Of a stretch of 64,000 nucleotides of DNA, positions 34,959 through 46,913 are shown in pieces. The DNA comes from Adineta steineri (lineage: Eukaryota > Rotifera > Eurotatoria > Adinetida > Adinetidae). Where the stretch lies: contig CAJNOI010000244.1 of the NCBI GenBank assembly GCA_905250115.1, positions 1 to 64,000 on the forward strand, written 5' to 3'. The notes beneath the pieces are model-generated. The model was not told the DNA's origin. It was given only the letters and a program-made list of their open reading frames with translations, and ran no database searches. The position numbers and the translations under genes are program-made. The first letter of the stretch is position 1, and each line of letters starts with the position of its first letter.

Positions 34959-35639
34959 ATCTATAAACACTCGCTTGAAAAAAATAGACAGATGGATGAC
35001 TTTTACATGTGTTGGAAAAAACAAAAAAGAATGAAATGAATGGTTCATTCATAGTTGACCGTTCTAGAAGAGGTCGCTTAACACAGATGACATTTTTTTT
35101 CAGCTCGCAGCACAGATGGCATGTCTCCATTTTTTTTGCTCTAATAAATATTAATCATATATCGTAGACTAGAAGGCAGTACATTTGAATCTATTAATTT
35201 CCTCATTTGCTTTTAACAACATCTCAAGGAAATTATTTTTTGTATATTAAAAATCATGTTCGCCAATATCAATGTTTATTACAGCATCATCATCATCTTT
35301 TTTATATGTTCAGTTTTAATAAATACAATAGAAAAAAAAATTAACGTCATTGTTTCATCATAAAATAATCATAGAAGCATTTGTTACAAAGGAAATTGAA
35401 AAGACATGAGTTTTCAGTTTGAGATCAATACAACAATAGTTTAATAATTAAAAAGTTTCTGTAATAAATATTCTTAAAATCCATTTAATTCAAAAATTCT
35501 TTAAAACAATACTTTCAAGTCTTTCCGCTTTTATGAACAATTTCTACGGAATTTGATCCTGACACTCAAAATATATATCGTTCATATATAAATAAAATTG
35601 TTTTTTCTTTTATTTGGAAGTAAAAATTAATAAAAATTT
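34959..35639. other. Intergenic
   Basis: Upstream of the MOB3-like gene and downstream of the PLAC8 gene, both minus. AT-rich with poly-A/T runs; no coding or repeat structure recognised. Confidence 0.5.
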
Positions 35640-36175
35640 TCATCGATCATATGCATCGAAATCAGCTGCACTTGATAAAGACAAAGCAGGTTGATGTATA
35701 ATAATTATTGGTGGTGGTGGGTGCCCTATATACAGATGGTTAATAAATAAATTTAGAAAAAAAAACGAAAGTTATTAATCATACCTCTAACTTTCATCTC
35801 ACGAGCTTCTTGACAAATAGCACATAATGGACAACAACATGTAACAAAACAATCCCCACAAACATCTTCTTCTAAACCATAATTTTCTCTTAATTGTCCA
35901 CGTTTAACTGCATGAATAACACAACAACAGCCAAGTAAACTCATTAAACAATATACACAAGTATGGGTTAAACATGTTGAATGACTATCAATTTTTGCTG
36001 CATTTTGACCATATAAACAACAACAACACCACAATCCATAACAGCATGTATAACCATCATTGAAACATCCACATAATGATTCTATATATAGATATATTCG
36101 AATAAAAAAAAAGACTAAGAAATAGAAGACATCGGCTTTATTACCTTTCCACGGTTGTTCATGGTATACTTGCAT
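35640..36175 (-). CDS. PLAC8 / cornifelin family Cys-rich protein (first of two)
   Basis: Three exons (36145-36175, 35785-36081, 35640-35725) give 137 residues. PLAC8 family members are small Cys-rich membrane-associated proteins; some act in cell-number control or cation transport. The N-terminus MQVYHEQPWKE is followed by Cys clusters: SLCGCFND, TCCYGLWCCCCLYGQNAAKI and SLLGCCCVI. The C-terminal signature is GDCFVTCCCPLCAICQEAREMKVRG, the classic PLAC8 end motif. A Pro/Ile tail (HPPPPIIIIHQP) follows. The length equals that of the second PLAC8 gene at 46914-48229, but sequence and intron positions differ. Confidence 0.88.
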
Positions 36176-37904
36176 GGTTGTTTAATAATGATGACAAGAA
36201 TGGAATATGAAATGGAATTTTCTAGTTGAGTTGCTCAACATACTCATGAATAATTAAACAGCTATAAGAGCTCAGTTTTCATTCATTCTTTTAATGAGAA
36301 AAACAAGAAATTACATATATCAGATATCAACGAATATAGTAAAACAATGTTATTCATTTCCGATGTCTACTTATATTTAGCTTTAATCAGGAGAAAACAA
36401 ACAAAGAAAAAACACTTTTTTTTTTCTATTAAATAATTTTTTACAAACTGTTAGTTAATTAATAATTCACGCGTATACACAATGTTTCTATATGAAACAG
36501 ATTGTAGTATGGTATTATTAAGTAGAAGAAAAATATGACTTTTGATTTACAGAAAACTTCTCTGTTCTTAATATAGAAATAAGAACTAAATGTTTTAGCT
36601 TCGATGAGATGTTGTCAAGAAATCCGAAAAATTTGTACTTGCAGCTTATTAATCATAGAAAACACAATAAGTAAAAGATATGGACATATTAGAAAGAATC
36701 TGATAAGCTTATTTCTCTGAAGTCACTAGTAGTGAGAGTCTATTGAGAAATTCGGCACGATCGTTGTAGCCGTGGGTGTAGGTATAGACGATTCTTATTT
36801 CCCATCAACACCCCCACCCACACTCACACTACAAGATCTTTCGAGATGATTTATTTCTTTTCCGAATATTTACTTTCCGGATTTGTTTTTTTCCGAATTA
36901 CTTGACATATTCGTCAATTATATATAATTAATTTATTCAAAAAAAAAATCTTTTTTATTTATATGTCTTCTCTTACTTAAGTAATCTATTCAGATGATAA
37001 TTATATTTTTCTTTAAAAAGATGACATAGAAGAACATTATTTAATTGGTAGATTAAATGTACTTTTATAAGTTTTGAAAAGTTATTATTTATCTCATTTC
37101 AGAATTCTTCTTATCTTTCAAGGACGATGTTGACTATTTTTATTACTGATAAATATGAAACATTGAACTTAACTTGTTGATTTCTTCAAGGACTATTTAT
37201 AATTTCAAAGAAAATCTATTAACTATCATATAGGAAGATCATTTTTGAACACGATTTCACGTTCATGAGTCCAAATAATAATAATACAACGTTGATCTTT
37301 GTGTTTCTCACATGAAATCTTTCTAATATTTACATATTTTAACCATTCCTCTCTTTTTGCTGGGTTTAACCTAGATCTTCACTTTGACATAACTTCTATT
37401 CATTCGAGAGAGTTGTCATCAGTAGATTAAAATTATAATATTTGCATACATCGTCTAATAGTCTGATGATATATGCGGTACCATCAATATTATATATATA
37501 GCATTTCTATTTATAGAAAGTTAACATTGCTTTACAAGTATTCATAAATATATAGCACGAATTTAATGATAAGAAGTTGAATCAATGATAATTACCTAAT
37601 ACCGTGACAATAAAACCAGTAATTTATTTCGTTGTTGAGATATGAATCAAGTTGGTGTTAAATTTCGATATTGACGAATAAATATTTTTTTATGGAGTAT
37701 CTTATAACTGATAGTGATGACTATTGTGAAAGAAGTCTTATATTTTGTTATTTTATCACATCTATTCTATAGAATTGATATAAAATGAATAGGAACAATG
37801 GTTTATTTTTCTTTTTTTATATAAAAAAAAACGAACATGTTCGACAATAGAGAATAAAGTGTACGTATTATCTTTTATTACAGCAACACGATAAATTTTT
37901 ATTA
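36176..37904. other. Long intergenic region with one inverted repeat
   Basis: 1.7 kb, AT-rich. Apart from the imperfect inverted repeat at about 36761-36836 (listed separately), nothing was recognised; no frame of note. Confidence 0.5.
36761..36836. repeat. Imperfect inverted repeat with TGTGGG-like units
   Basis: The left arm (about 36764-36786) reads GATCGTTGTAG then GTGGGTGTAGG. The right arm (about 36808-36836) is its approximate reverse complement, CACCCACACTCACACTACAAG then ATC. Arms are separated by about 20 bases. The G-rich strand resembles degenerate TGTGGG, the repeat reported at bdelloid telomeres, in head-to-head orientation. It may simply be a MITE remnant; no target duplication was found. 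Confidence 0.45.
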
Positions 37905-38603
37905 TTATTTTTTTGCATTATGAGTTGAATGTTTTTTTACATGACGATTATTTTTATCACCATCATCTGGTGGTGCAACATAACTAAGCACATTGAGTAT
38001 AATAGCAAGAAGAAAAATAAGATAATCAATAAAAATAAGAATATATGCAGCTTTATATAAATTTTCATGACAATATTCCGGTAATGTTGAATCAAAAAAT
38101 TCAACACGTAATTTAGCTTGAAATACAAATACTTGTCCAGCAAAGAACCATGCAATAATAAAGAGAAGAATAACGGCAAAAAGTGGTTTAAGAATATATA
38201 AAATTATACGATTTGATTGTGATCTATCATAGGATGTTGTTGATAATTGTAGCTTACGACTTTGTATATAAATGATTATACCAATTATTACTAATAGTAT
38301 ACCAAAAATACCACTAACAATCATCCAAGCAACAATAATTTGTTGAACAGGACATTGACCAATATACACAAGACCAATGACAAATTGTGATATGGGAATC
38401 CCAACGTAGAGAATTAATGAAACTGGAAAATAAATTAAACCAAAAAAATCCGTAGCAGGTGATGGAGAACTTGAAGATACATTTTCGAGATATCTTGATT
38501 GTATTGGTATTGTAGATTTATAATCATATTGTAAAGGAACAAGATAATCAGTATTTTCATCAATCGGATATTTATATGTTACTTTTTTACTGTTAGATGA
38601 CAT
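37905..38603 (-). CDS. Four-helix membrane protein, TMEM272-like
   Basis: Single exon, 232 residues. The cytosolic N-terminus (about 50 residues, SYxKYPIDEN...) is followed by four hydrophobic segments: FFGLIYFPVSLILYVGIPIS, IIVAWMIVSGIFGILLVIIG, ILKPLFAVILLFIIAWFFAG and YILIFIDYLIFLLAIILNVL. The motif YIGQCPVQQIIVAWMIVSGI resembles the D/N-x-CP-x-x-x-x-IP-x-x-L-x-V-x-G block of TMEM272-type proteins. The tail is basic and hydrophilic (KNNRHVKKHSTHNAKK). Function of the family is unknown. Confidence 0.7.
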   Translation of the reverse strand: MSSNSKKVTYKYPIDENTDYLVPLQYDYKSTIPIQSRYLENVSSSSPSPATDFFGLIYFPVSLILYVGIPISQFVIGLVYIGQCPVQQIIVAWMIVSGIFGILLVIIGIIIYIQSRKLQLSTTSYDRSQSNRIILYILKPLFAVILLFIIAWFFAGQVFVFQAKLRVEFFDSTLPEYCHENLYKAAYILIFIDYLIFLLAIILNVLSYVAPPDDGDKNNRHVKKHSTHNAKK

Positions 38604-40283
38604 GATAAAATATAAATCTGAATATAAAAGAAAACATAATCACGAATAAAATTTTCTACTATTAACAAAAAAAAGTAAATCTCTTTTCTAGATATATTCT
38701 TTAAACAGAAAGTATCATCCAGACAAAGATAACTTGAGCTATATTTATATTGTCAAATAAATACTATACTTTATCTATGGATGAATAATATTATCAATCA
38801 AAAATAACTTGACAAGTAATCGATGATAGTCATTGCTGATAAGCAAGAAAAACGTCTCACCTGTTCATATCTACTCTGTACTTCTAAACAGTTACATAAT
38901 TTGTCACATATGTAACTACCTACTATCATCAATCTAGAAGTAATACAACCTTGAATATGATGTATGTTCATTTTTTTTCTTCTTTTCAATTTCTTCTCGC
39001 CATTCACATTTTTTTTTCTCCTTCTCTGTTCTTCTGAACTTTTCTTGTTTGAGTGTATGTATTACTCTCACCTTTTATTTATTGATGGCACAGAACGGTA
39101 CGTAGTATGAAACAAGGTGACAATGAAAGATAAAAAAAATACAAAAATGCTAGGAAAGAGAAAAGAGACGTAACGTTAAAAAAGACTTTACATCATGTAT
39201 GCTTGTAATAAAATTTAATGTACATGAAGAACAAGTCGAAGGACATATACATAGGCGAGATGAATGACAAATACAGACAAACGATCGAATGAAAGAGAAA
39301 TTGTACATATGTACGAAGAACTTTTTTCTTATGTCAAATCAAGAACTCTCAAAAGAATTGACCTTTTTTTTATAATTAATAAAAAAAATATTTCATTTAG
39401 ATTTTTTATCAAGAAGATGTTATACGCAATAATTTTTTGAAATTGAATATATAAATACTTACCACTAGTGGCATCAGATTGAATATATACTATGTAGAAA
39501 AAATGCAGATGATTATAAGTTTCGTCATTCTATTTGATTTAACAAGTCTACTTACTATTCAGAGGATATATTTATCATTTGAACAATGAATGAAAGGAAG
39601 TATGATACAACTGTTTGAAGCAGAATTAATGTGTTCATACAGGTATCCTTAATATACGTAATACTGGATGAAAATGATTATTAATAGGCTACTAACTAAA
39701 ATTATTTGATGTGATGTAATCTCCTTATAAAAGATAATAATTGAAAAAAAAAGGTTGTATTGTTTTGATAACTCTTCATTCAAAACTAGATAATGAATAA
39801 TCTTTTCTTTGATAAAAGTTCAAATTTAAGAATTTCAACAGTAGCAACAAGGGATTAAATAAAATACCCATATACAGAGCGAAATCAGTGGCGGATCTAG
39901 GATTTTGGAGGGGGGGGGGGTGATTTTGGCTAAAAGCTATTTGTTGAGTCAGATCGAAGTAGGATGAACCTATTTTTGATGTAAAAAATCAAAAAAAAAT
40001 CGGAAGGGGGGGGGCGATTACCTCCATCGTCCCCCTTCGAAATCTGCCACTGAGCGAAATAGATTCTTGGACCATCAATCACGCACTTATTTTCCTTTCT
40101 CTTCTGTTTCTTGTAAATCAATGTAATACGAAATTATTATAGTATTAAGATATTCATAAACAATAAACGTTCGCTCTTGCTTTTTTCAATCTTATATTGA
40201 ATACAGGAATGAGTATGTCACAGATCAACCATGAAATTTATTTAAATTTTGATTTTATGCATACATGTACAATATGAAATAGA
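38604..40283. other. Intergenic region holding a hAT-type MITE
   Basis: 1.7 kb. The MITE at 39878-40060 is the only recognised feature. A 69-codon minus frame at 38798-39007 lacks a domain and is likely chance. Confidence 0.55.
39878..40060. mobile_element. hAT-type MITE, copy 1
   Basis: Seen directly: an 8-base target duplication AGCGAAAT at 39878-39885 and 40053-40060 flanks a 167 bp element (39886-40052). Its ends are inverted repeats, CAGTGGCGGATCTAGG at the left and the complement of CAGTGGCAGATTTCGA at the right. Eight-base duplications with CAGTG-type ends are typical of the hAT superfamily. No coding capacity. Two long G runs (about ten and nine) sit near the ends. A homologous inverted copy lies at 63781-63977. 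Confidence 0.93.
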
Positions 40284-41005
40284 TTACGTCAATGTATTTG
40301 AGTTAATAGAAAAAAAGGCATAAATCGCACTAATAAGTGAAAGAAATGAACCAATTAAAGCACAAATAGCAGCACTACCAATTGTATCTTTTTCAAATTG
40401 TATAACCCAACTAATTCCAAATAAAAAGCCAATAATACCAAAGATAAAAGAACTAAATAATAAATATATATTTAAATACTAAAATTCATAAATAAAACAA
40501 AATAAACTAACACAAATGCCAAAATTAATCCAATTAGATATAGAATAGATTTATATTTAGGTTTAAATGATGAAAGAATACAAAAACATATTCCTCCAAT
40601 TCCTGATGTAATACAAGTCATAATCATAAAAATCCTAAAAGTATATATTTCGTATTAACTTAATTCTAAGTTTTCATTGATTATATTACCGTGCTATAAT
40701 AAGTTTAATGCATGGTTTTCTTTCAGTTGTACATTTTATATTAAATGTTACTAATCTACCACTGAAAAGTACATTTCGACGCCATAAACCGCTATAAACT
40801 GAACCAATATCTCGATATTCAAATGGAAAACTACTCCAACGAATATAAATATGACTAATAATGAATAATACACATGCAATAATCAAAATTATACCAGCTC
40901 TAAAATAGGATCATATTAATGTAGAAATTAAGAATAGAATTATAATACATACATCCAACAATGATAAGATCTTGAGGAACATCTTAAAGAATTCTCAGGC
41001 TTCAT
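40284..41005 (-). CDS. Claudin/PMP22-like tetraspan protein
   Basis: Four exons (40953-41005, 40690-40899, 40512-40634, 40284-40452) close to 184 residues starting MKPENSLRCSSRSYHCW. There are four transmembrane segments: AGIILIIACVLFIISHIYI, IFMIMTCITSGIGGICFCIL, SILYLIGLILAFVSFIFGII and SAAICALIGSFLSLISAIYA. The first extracellular loop has W...YSGLWRRN...F-N-I-K-C. This recalls the W-GLW-C-C signature of claudins and PMP22, although the first Cys of the pair is not in its usual place. Possibly a junctional or epithelial membrane protein; family assignment tentative. Confidence 0.6.
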
Positions 41006-43480
41006 TGATTTTAATATATAGAAAAAAAAACAGACAATATTGTAACAATAATCGATAAATAAATAGTTTTGTAAAAAAAAATAATTTATAGTATTTTCGT
41101 GTATCTAAGGAAATTATGTTGAATAAAATATAACTTTACACCTGATAAATAATATATGAAAAGGTGACAAGAAAGTTATTAAATATTTCTGAAGACATTA
41201 TAACAATTAATTAAAAGTATTGTAGAAATTATACAACAGTGTTAACATATTACAGATATTTATAAAGTTTATATTAGTCAAATGTGGGAATAAGTTTCTG
41301 TACAAAGAAAAATCAAAATGATAAGACTGTAAACAAATCATCATTTCAGTAGCTTGATGAATCATATTTATATTCTCTACACTGTTGGTAAAATTGATAT
41401 CAACCAGTATTACATGATCACAATTATTTAAATCACATGCTGATATTTCTACTTGTTAGTGGTCGTAGTCTTTTTGAATAACCTGTTTACATGAGTTTCA
41501 TTTTGTTTGCTTTATATTACAATGAAGAAGTTATTCAAAATTATACAAATTACATCATATATAGTTTCAGTTGATCTTGCTTTTACAGTATACTAAATTA
41601 AAACTAAGACTATAGTATATGCTCAATCATGAAAAAAAGTAAGTTTATAATTCATCATTGGTGAGTAACACCTGCAGTAATCTTATCATATTTAATTCAG
41701 ATCAGTCATTCTTATTTCTCTTAGATGCTTAAAGATAGAAAGTTTATTTACATAAATTAGATATTTTATCTCTTCAGGCAACATTTGATAAATAGTAAAA
41801 TAGATTGATGTTTTTTTTCAATCTGTGCGTCACATTGATAACTGCAATTACAAAGCTTGTTATAATATGATGTATGAATATGTCCACAGTGTCAAATTTA
41901 ATTAATGTGACATTGACTGATAGAATATCAAGTAGAAATATACGTACGCTTACATAACTATCGGAAATAGGTTTACCTTTGGTGAGCATGCTGTTTACTT
42001 TACTTTTAATGATATAAGGCATGCGTAATGACAATATCACGACTACTGAGTTTGTTAATAGCTTTACCTTTCAAACAAGGTTATATTACTATTTTTATGT
42101 ATCAATTAAAAATACTATTTATGTTAGTTAAACATTTTTAATAATTGTTCAGTATACATACAATATCAAGAATAGTAAACATAACGTACTACGTCGTATT
42201 TTATATCAATACCAGGAAAAACAAGATAAAGTATTGGATCATTCGTGTTCAATAAATGAGAGACAATATGATACATAATCAAATATCGTTGACAGAAAAA
42301 TATTTTTTATCAATTCAATACTTGTCAACTATTTGCTAAATGAACAATATTTACATTTCTTTCCATAGAAATATAATGGCAATGTAGTTCATTGATTTAA
42401 CATATGCAATTCTTTATGTAAATTGACACATCTATTTGATGTTGTGTGCATAAAATCCATCATTTTTACTCGTCCTGATAGTCAACACAATTATAACAAT
42501 TTACTATTTCCTTTTTCTTGTTCTTAAATAATGAACTATATTATATTTCAAGCGTGAAAATTACATAGAACTACTAGTTTCATCACGTAAAGGTATCATC
42601 ATGAAGAAAAAGAAAAAAAAGATAATATAAAAAACTGATGAAATGGAAGCGGGAAGATAAAAAAAGAGAGAATGAAAGAGGAGAATGCAAACAATAAAAA
42701 AAAAACTAGACGGTAATACTTAATAATGACAAATAGAAAGTTCTTTTCAAACAGTAAAAGTAAGTAATAAAACTTGTTTTACAATCAAACATTGATAAAT
42801 TTCTTTATCTTATTCGACGTTTATATAACAAAAAAGGATTTTATAGAATATATATGACAACAATTTCTAAGAAATTATAATTATGAGCAGATTTTTAATT
42901 CACAAACATACTAAGATCATATTTTAATATAGAAATTCAATTTCGTTTAGAACAATTGTCTGTTTATTTTTTACCAATCAACAGTTTTTTGATCGTCTAT
43001 CAACAACATAAAAGACTCGTCAATACTTCAAGTATTTACTTTCCTGAATCATACATATGAAAATTATACAATTTCATGTATAACATAACGACACATCTGA
43101 ATAATACTAACTTATAAAAAAGTGATATACTTTACATAAGTACATGTATCAATTTCATATAATTATAACAATACGAGTAAAGTCAAAAGATGTCCCTAAT
43201 AAACGTCAATTCCAATGTAAAGACGACGAAATTTATTACTCAAAAAAAGGTGTTACATACAATCTTGATAGATACTTATGATTAATTCAAAAAAAAGGTG
43301 AAGGTTTAGTTTTCAATCAACGAAACAACGACAGTTTATTAATATAAATGATTGATAGATTCTCTCGCATTCCGGCCTTGTGTAAGACAGAACCAATGAT
43401 CAACGAGCAAGCCACGTCAAGCATCGGCTGCCATTGTGTATTTGTCTGTGCACACATTTGTAATAAAAAAAAACGAAAAA
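41006..43480. other. Longest gene-free stretch (2.5 kb)
   Basis: Divergent intergenic region between the tetraspan gene (-) and the START-domain gene (+). Very AT-rich. An 88-codon minus frame (41774-42040) has no domain. No terminal inverted repeats, tandem repeats or RNA gene signals were recognised. It could hold distal enhancers. Confidence 0.55.
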
Positions 43481-44589
43481 ATGATGAAAGTGGGTGAAGT
43501 ATTCTTTCCGGATGATCAAGATTTCCGTCAATTTAAAAATGAATGTACAATTGATCAAGGATGGACAATTTGTTACGACAAATCATCATGTCGTGTAGCT
43601 ACTAAAAAAAATTCTTCATCATTATTTGATGTTCTACGTGTAATATTATTTTATGCACTTAATCAAATAAATCGAACTTAATTGATTATGACTTATGTTT
43701 TTCTTTGTAGGTGCAATCGGAATTTAATGGTATATCAAGTGAATTACTTTATGATGTTATACATGATGGTCAATTTCGTTCACAATGGGATACAGCGATG
43801 TTAGAAGGTTATGAAATTTGTTCTGTTTCACCAAATAGTGATATCGGCTATTATTCAAGTAAATAATAATGCATAATAAATTTTTATATGTATTGAATTT
43901 TTAGTTAAAAGTCCAACGCCATTTAAAAATCGTGATTTTGTAACACAACGTTGTTGGTTAGATTTTGGACAAAACAGTGAAAAATACATTCTTAATCATT
44001 CCGTTAATCATCTTGTATGTATTGTCTTAGTGCATATTTAATTTTCAATTTAGAGATGTTTTTTTTCGTCTTAGCGTGAACAACCGCGTAAGAATTGCGT
44101 ACGTGGAATATCATATTTAACAGGTTATTTAATCGTACCATCAGGACCTTCATCATGTATGTTTTATTATATGACACAATCTGATCCTGGAGGTTTGTAT
44201 TTTCGATAGAAAACAAGAATATATGTATTTCTTCATACGATGATTTTTGTTTTCAGGTAGTTTACCTGCTTGGCTTGTGAATAAAGTTTCCAAAGTACTC
44301 GTACCTAAAGTAAGTCGATTTTCATTTAAAAAATTTCAATCATTTGTTTTTGTTTTAGTTAATAAAAAAGTTAGCTAAAGCTTGCACAAAATACGATAAA
44401 TGGAAAGCAAAAAATCAGCCTTCCTATAAACCATGGTTATATCCTGAACAAATGACTCTTGGTCGTTATAATCCAACTGAAATAGGATCATTTGATGTGA
44501 ATGAAACCTTAATAGCATCGGCTAATACTGGTGAAGCAACTGTAGGTGAAAATACAGTTGAAATTGATAACTATGTGAAAGACGACTAA
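43481..44589 (+). CDS. START-domain lipid-transfer protein, STARD10-like
   Basis: Six exons (43481-43639, 43711-43858, 43905-44014, 44075-44192, 44257-44309, 44359-44589) give 272 residues. START domains form a helix-grip pocket that carries a single lipid; STARD10 moves phosphatidylcholine and phosphatidylethanolamine. Supporting blocks are DDQDFRQFKNEC, GWTICYDKSSCRV, the SELLYDVIHDGQFRSQWD helix, TPFKNRDFVTQRCW, VRGISYLTGYLIVPS, MFYYMTQSDPGGSLPAWLVNK and a C-terminal helix with KACTKYDKW. NRDFVTQRCW and the GGSLPAWLVN end are typical of the STARD10/STARD2 branch. The tail (VGENTVEIDNYVKDD) is acidic. No membrane or signal segment, so cytosolic. Confidence 0.88.
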
Positions 44590-45091
44590 ATCTTATCCTG
44601 TGATATATTCAAGGTGATGGGACATATAAATACAGTCTCTCCTTCTCACTCTTTTGTGAAGTTTCTCTTTGCCAAGGTTATTTTCGCTGATATATTTATT
44701 TTTTTTCCAAAATTCCATCCTATTTAAATTGTCATGGATATACCGTAAACATCTTCGTTCTGTCTTTCTCCGTCTTTTTTTTTTTCTTTTTTTTTTTATT
44801 ATTGTCAACTATCGAATGTTGTGCGCCATAATGCATGTACTGTGTGGGTCGTTTAGAAGAGGAGCGACTAAATAAACTCGTCAGTAAAAAGCAAGAAGAG
44901 AACGACGATGACGTTGATGAAAAAAAAAAAGAAAAATTTACTATTGAATGACATTGAAATAGCGATAAAAAGAACTGTAAGCAGGATGGCAGCAAAAATA
45001 AGAACATGAAATATTTTATGAATCATAAAAAAAAGCTAGTTTTATATTAAATTTTAACGAAAAAGTAAGTAGATTAAAATAAAATTCATCT
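44590..45091. other. Intergenic
   Basis: 502 bp with poly-T/poly-A runs (44777-44800, 44921-44935). Frames on both strands here are low-complexity Lys or Phe/Ser runs. Confidence 0.5.
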
Positions 45092-45674
45092 ATGTCGTGG
45101 CGACAAATTTTAATTGGTTGTCTTGTATTTGCTACGCTTGTTATACCAATTGTTCAATTATCGTTCGGTTTTCATTATGTCAATAATCCTGAACTATGTC
45201 GAATTCAACAGGATATAATGATAATAATGGCAATCGGTGGTGTATTTCAAGCACTTTTTTTTGCCGCAGCCTTCGGTTTTATCTATAGGATAACACCAAC
45301 AAAATATAAAGCGCAAAAAAATCAAACTGTTGCACAGCAAAGTGCCAAAGGAAATAATCGTGCATCGTTTATTATCATTGGTAAATTAGTTTATTTTGTC
45401 TATTTATGATAATAATATTTTCTTTTAATTATATTTAGGTTGTATAACAGGTATTATCGGTGCATGTGCTATTATATTTTTTGTTATTCTACAAATTCAA
45501 GTATATAAAAGTTTTCCAAGTGTTCAATCGAGTGACTCTAGTAGTTCATCTTATTGTTTGTTTTCCATTTTTTCTAGCGCATTCGGTCTGATTATTGCAA
45601 CTTATGTTGCTTTCTTACTACTTTTTCTTGTTAGTATTATTTTATTATGTGGAATTTGTGCACCGACAAAATAA
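45092..45674 (+). CDS. Small four-helix membrane protein, unknown family
   Basis: Two exons (45092-45380, 45439-45674), phase 1, 174 residues. Hydrophobic segments: ILIGCLVFATLVIPIVQLSF, IMIIMAIGGVFQALFFAAAF, IIIGCITGIIGACAIIFFVIL and a C-terminal LIIATYVAFLLLFLVSIILL. A Cys in the first loop (NNPELCRIQQ) precedes the second helix, as in the TMEM272-like gene at 37905-38603. I see only loose similarity, so family membership is open. Confidence 0.7.
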
Positions 45675-46913
45675 CTAACATAACTTTTTTATCTAACATT
45701 TTTATGTAATTTTTTTTCATACATGTAAATTCTTCTAAAATGTAATCTCAATCAAATTTTGTTTTTAAGGGAAAAAAACGATGTTTAATTTGCATATAGA
45801 TGGCTTACGTTCAAGTTTTTCATAGAAGATGATTAAACGAGTTCATTATTATCAGGATTTCTACACATTGAATAGAGTCGTGTAAAACTACTTTTACAAT
45901 AATGCCGAAGAGAATTTGCTTCAACTGAATTCATGCTGACTTGAAGTAATTTTTTTTCTTTGTTTCGTGAATAATAGATCATTGAAATTAATTATAACTG
46001 CATATTTATTATTTTCCGCCAATTGACTTGCTGATTTATAGTCTTATCCTTGAAGAAATACTAAAACGATATTATAATAATTCACAATTATAAATTATAG
46101 ATGTCGAATTCAATTCGAATTGCGTTTTTGGACTAGCAAGAAAGGAAAAGATTCAATTGTACTATTATTGATAGATCTTAAAAATGAAGTAGATAAAAAT
46201 CTAGACTTGTAGCAATTGCATAAAGTTTTCTATTTAGATAGTGAGATTGGAAATCATATAAGTTCAATGTAATACCTCGATTCATTGGTATTTATTATAT
46301 AAAGGAGAAGATCTTCAATAAAACTATGAAATATTATACTCAATGTCATGATTTATAACTGTCAGTTTTTTAAAAAGGAAAATGATTGAATTTATAATTT
46401 TTAAATTTTCTGTTAAATATTAATAAATGTCGATGCAGTATAAAAGAATGACAACAACAATATCCATCGTTCATAGTCATTAAAATAAAATCTAGATCAA
46501 AAAATCATTCTCAATTAAATTAGCTTAAAATCTATATATATAGAAATAAAATAAATATCGTTTCTAAGATTGACGGGAGTTTATACACATGGAAACCTGA
46601 AATACTTTTGCTTCTCGTAGTTGGTTAAATTGTTTATTAATAGAACAACTGAACTTTTTCGGTAGAAATAACCTTCTGATGATTGAAAGAACGTTTAGCT
46701 ACGCTTCTGTAGTTAACAAAGTGAAGCGAACGGATGCTGACAAGAGCCGAACGATTGGTATTTTAAGAGCCATACAGAGAGAGAGAGAAAAATCAAACTA
46801 TAACTTGATTGATATAAGAATAAGGAAATCGTAATAATCGATATTTATTTAAAGTAAAATAGAGATCCATTTGCAATATAAAACAAAGAAGATTATAACG
46901 TATTATATTAACA
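45675..46913. other. Intergenic
   Basis: 1.2 kb, AT-rich; nothing recognised beyond a short GA run near 46785. Confidence 0.5.

Noticed and set aside
41774-42040. 88-codon minus frame in the longest spacer
   Set aside because: No start context, splice partners or recognisable domain.
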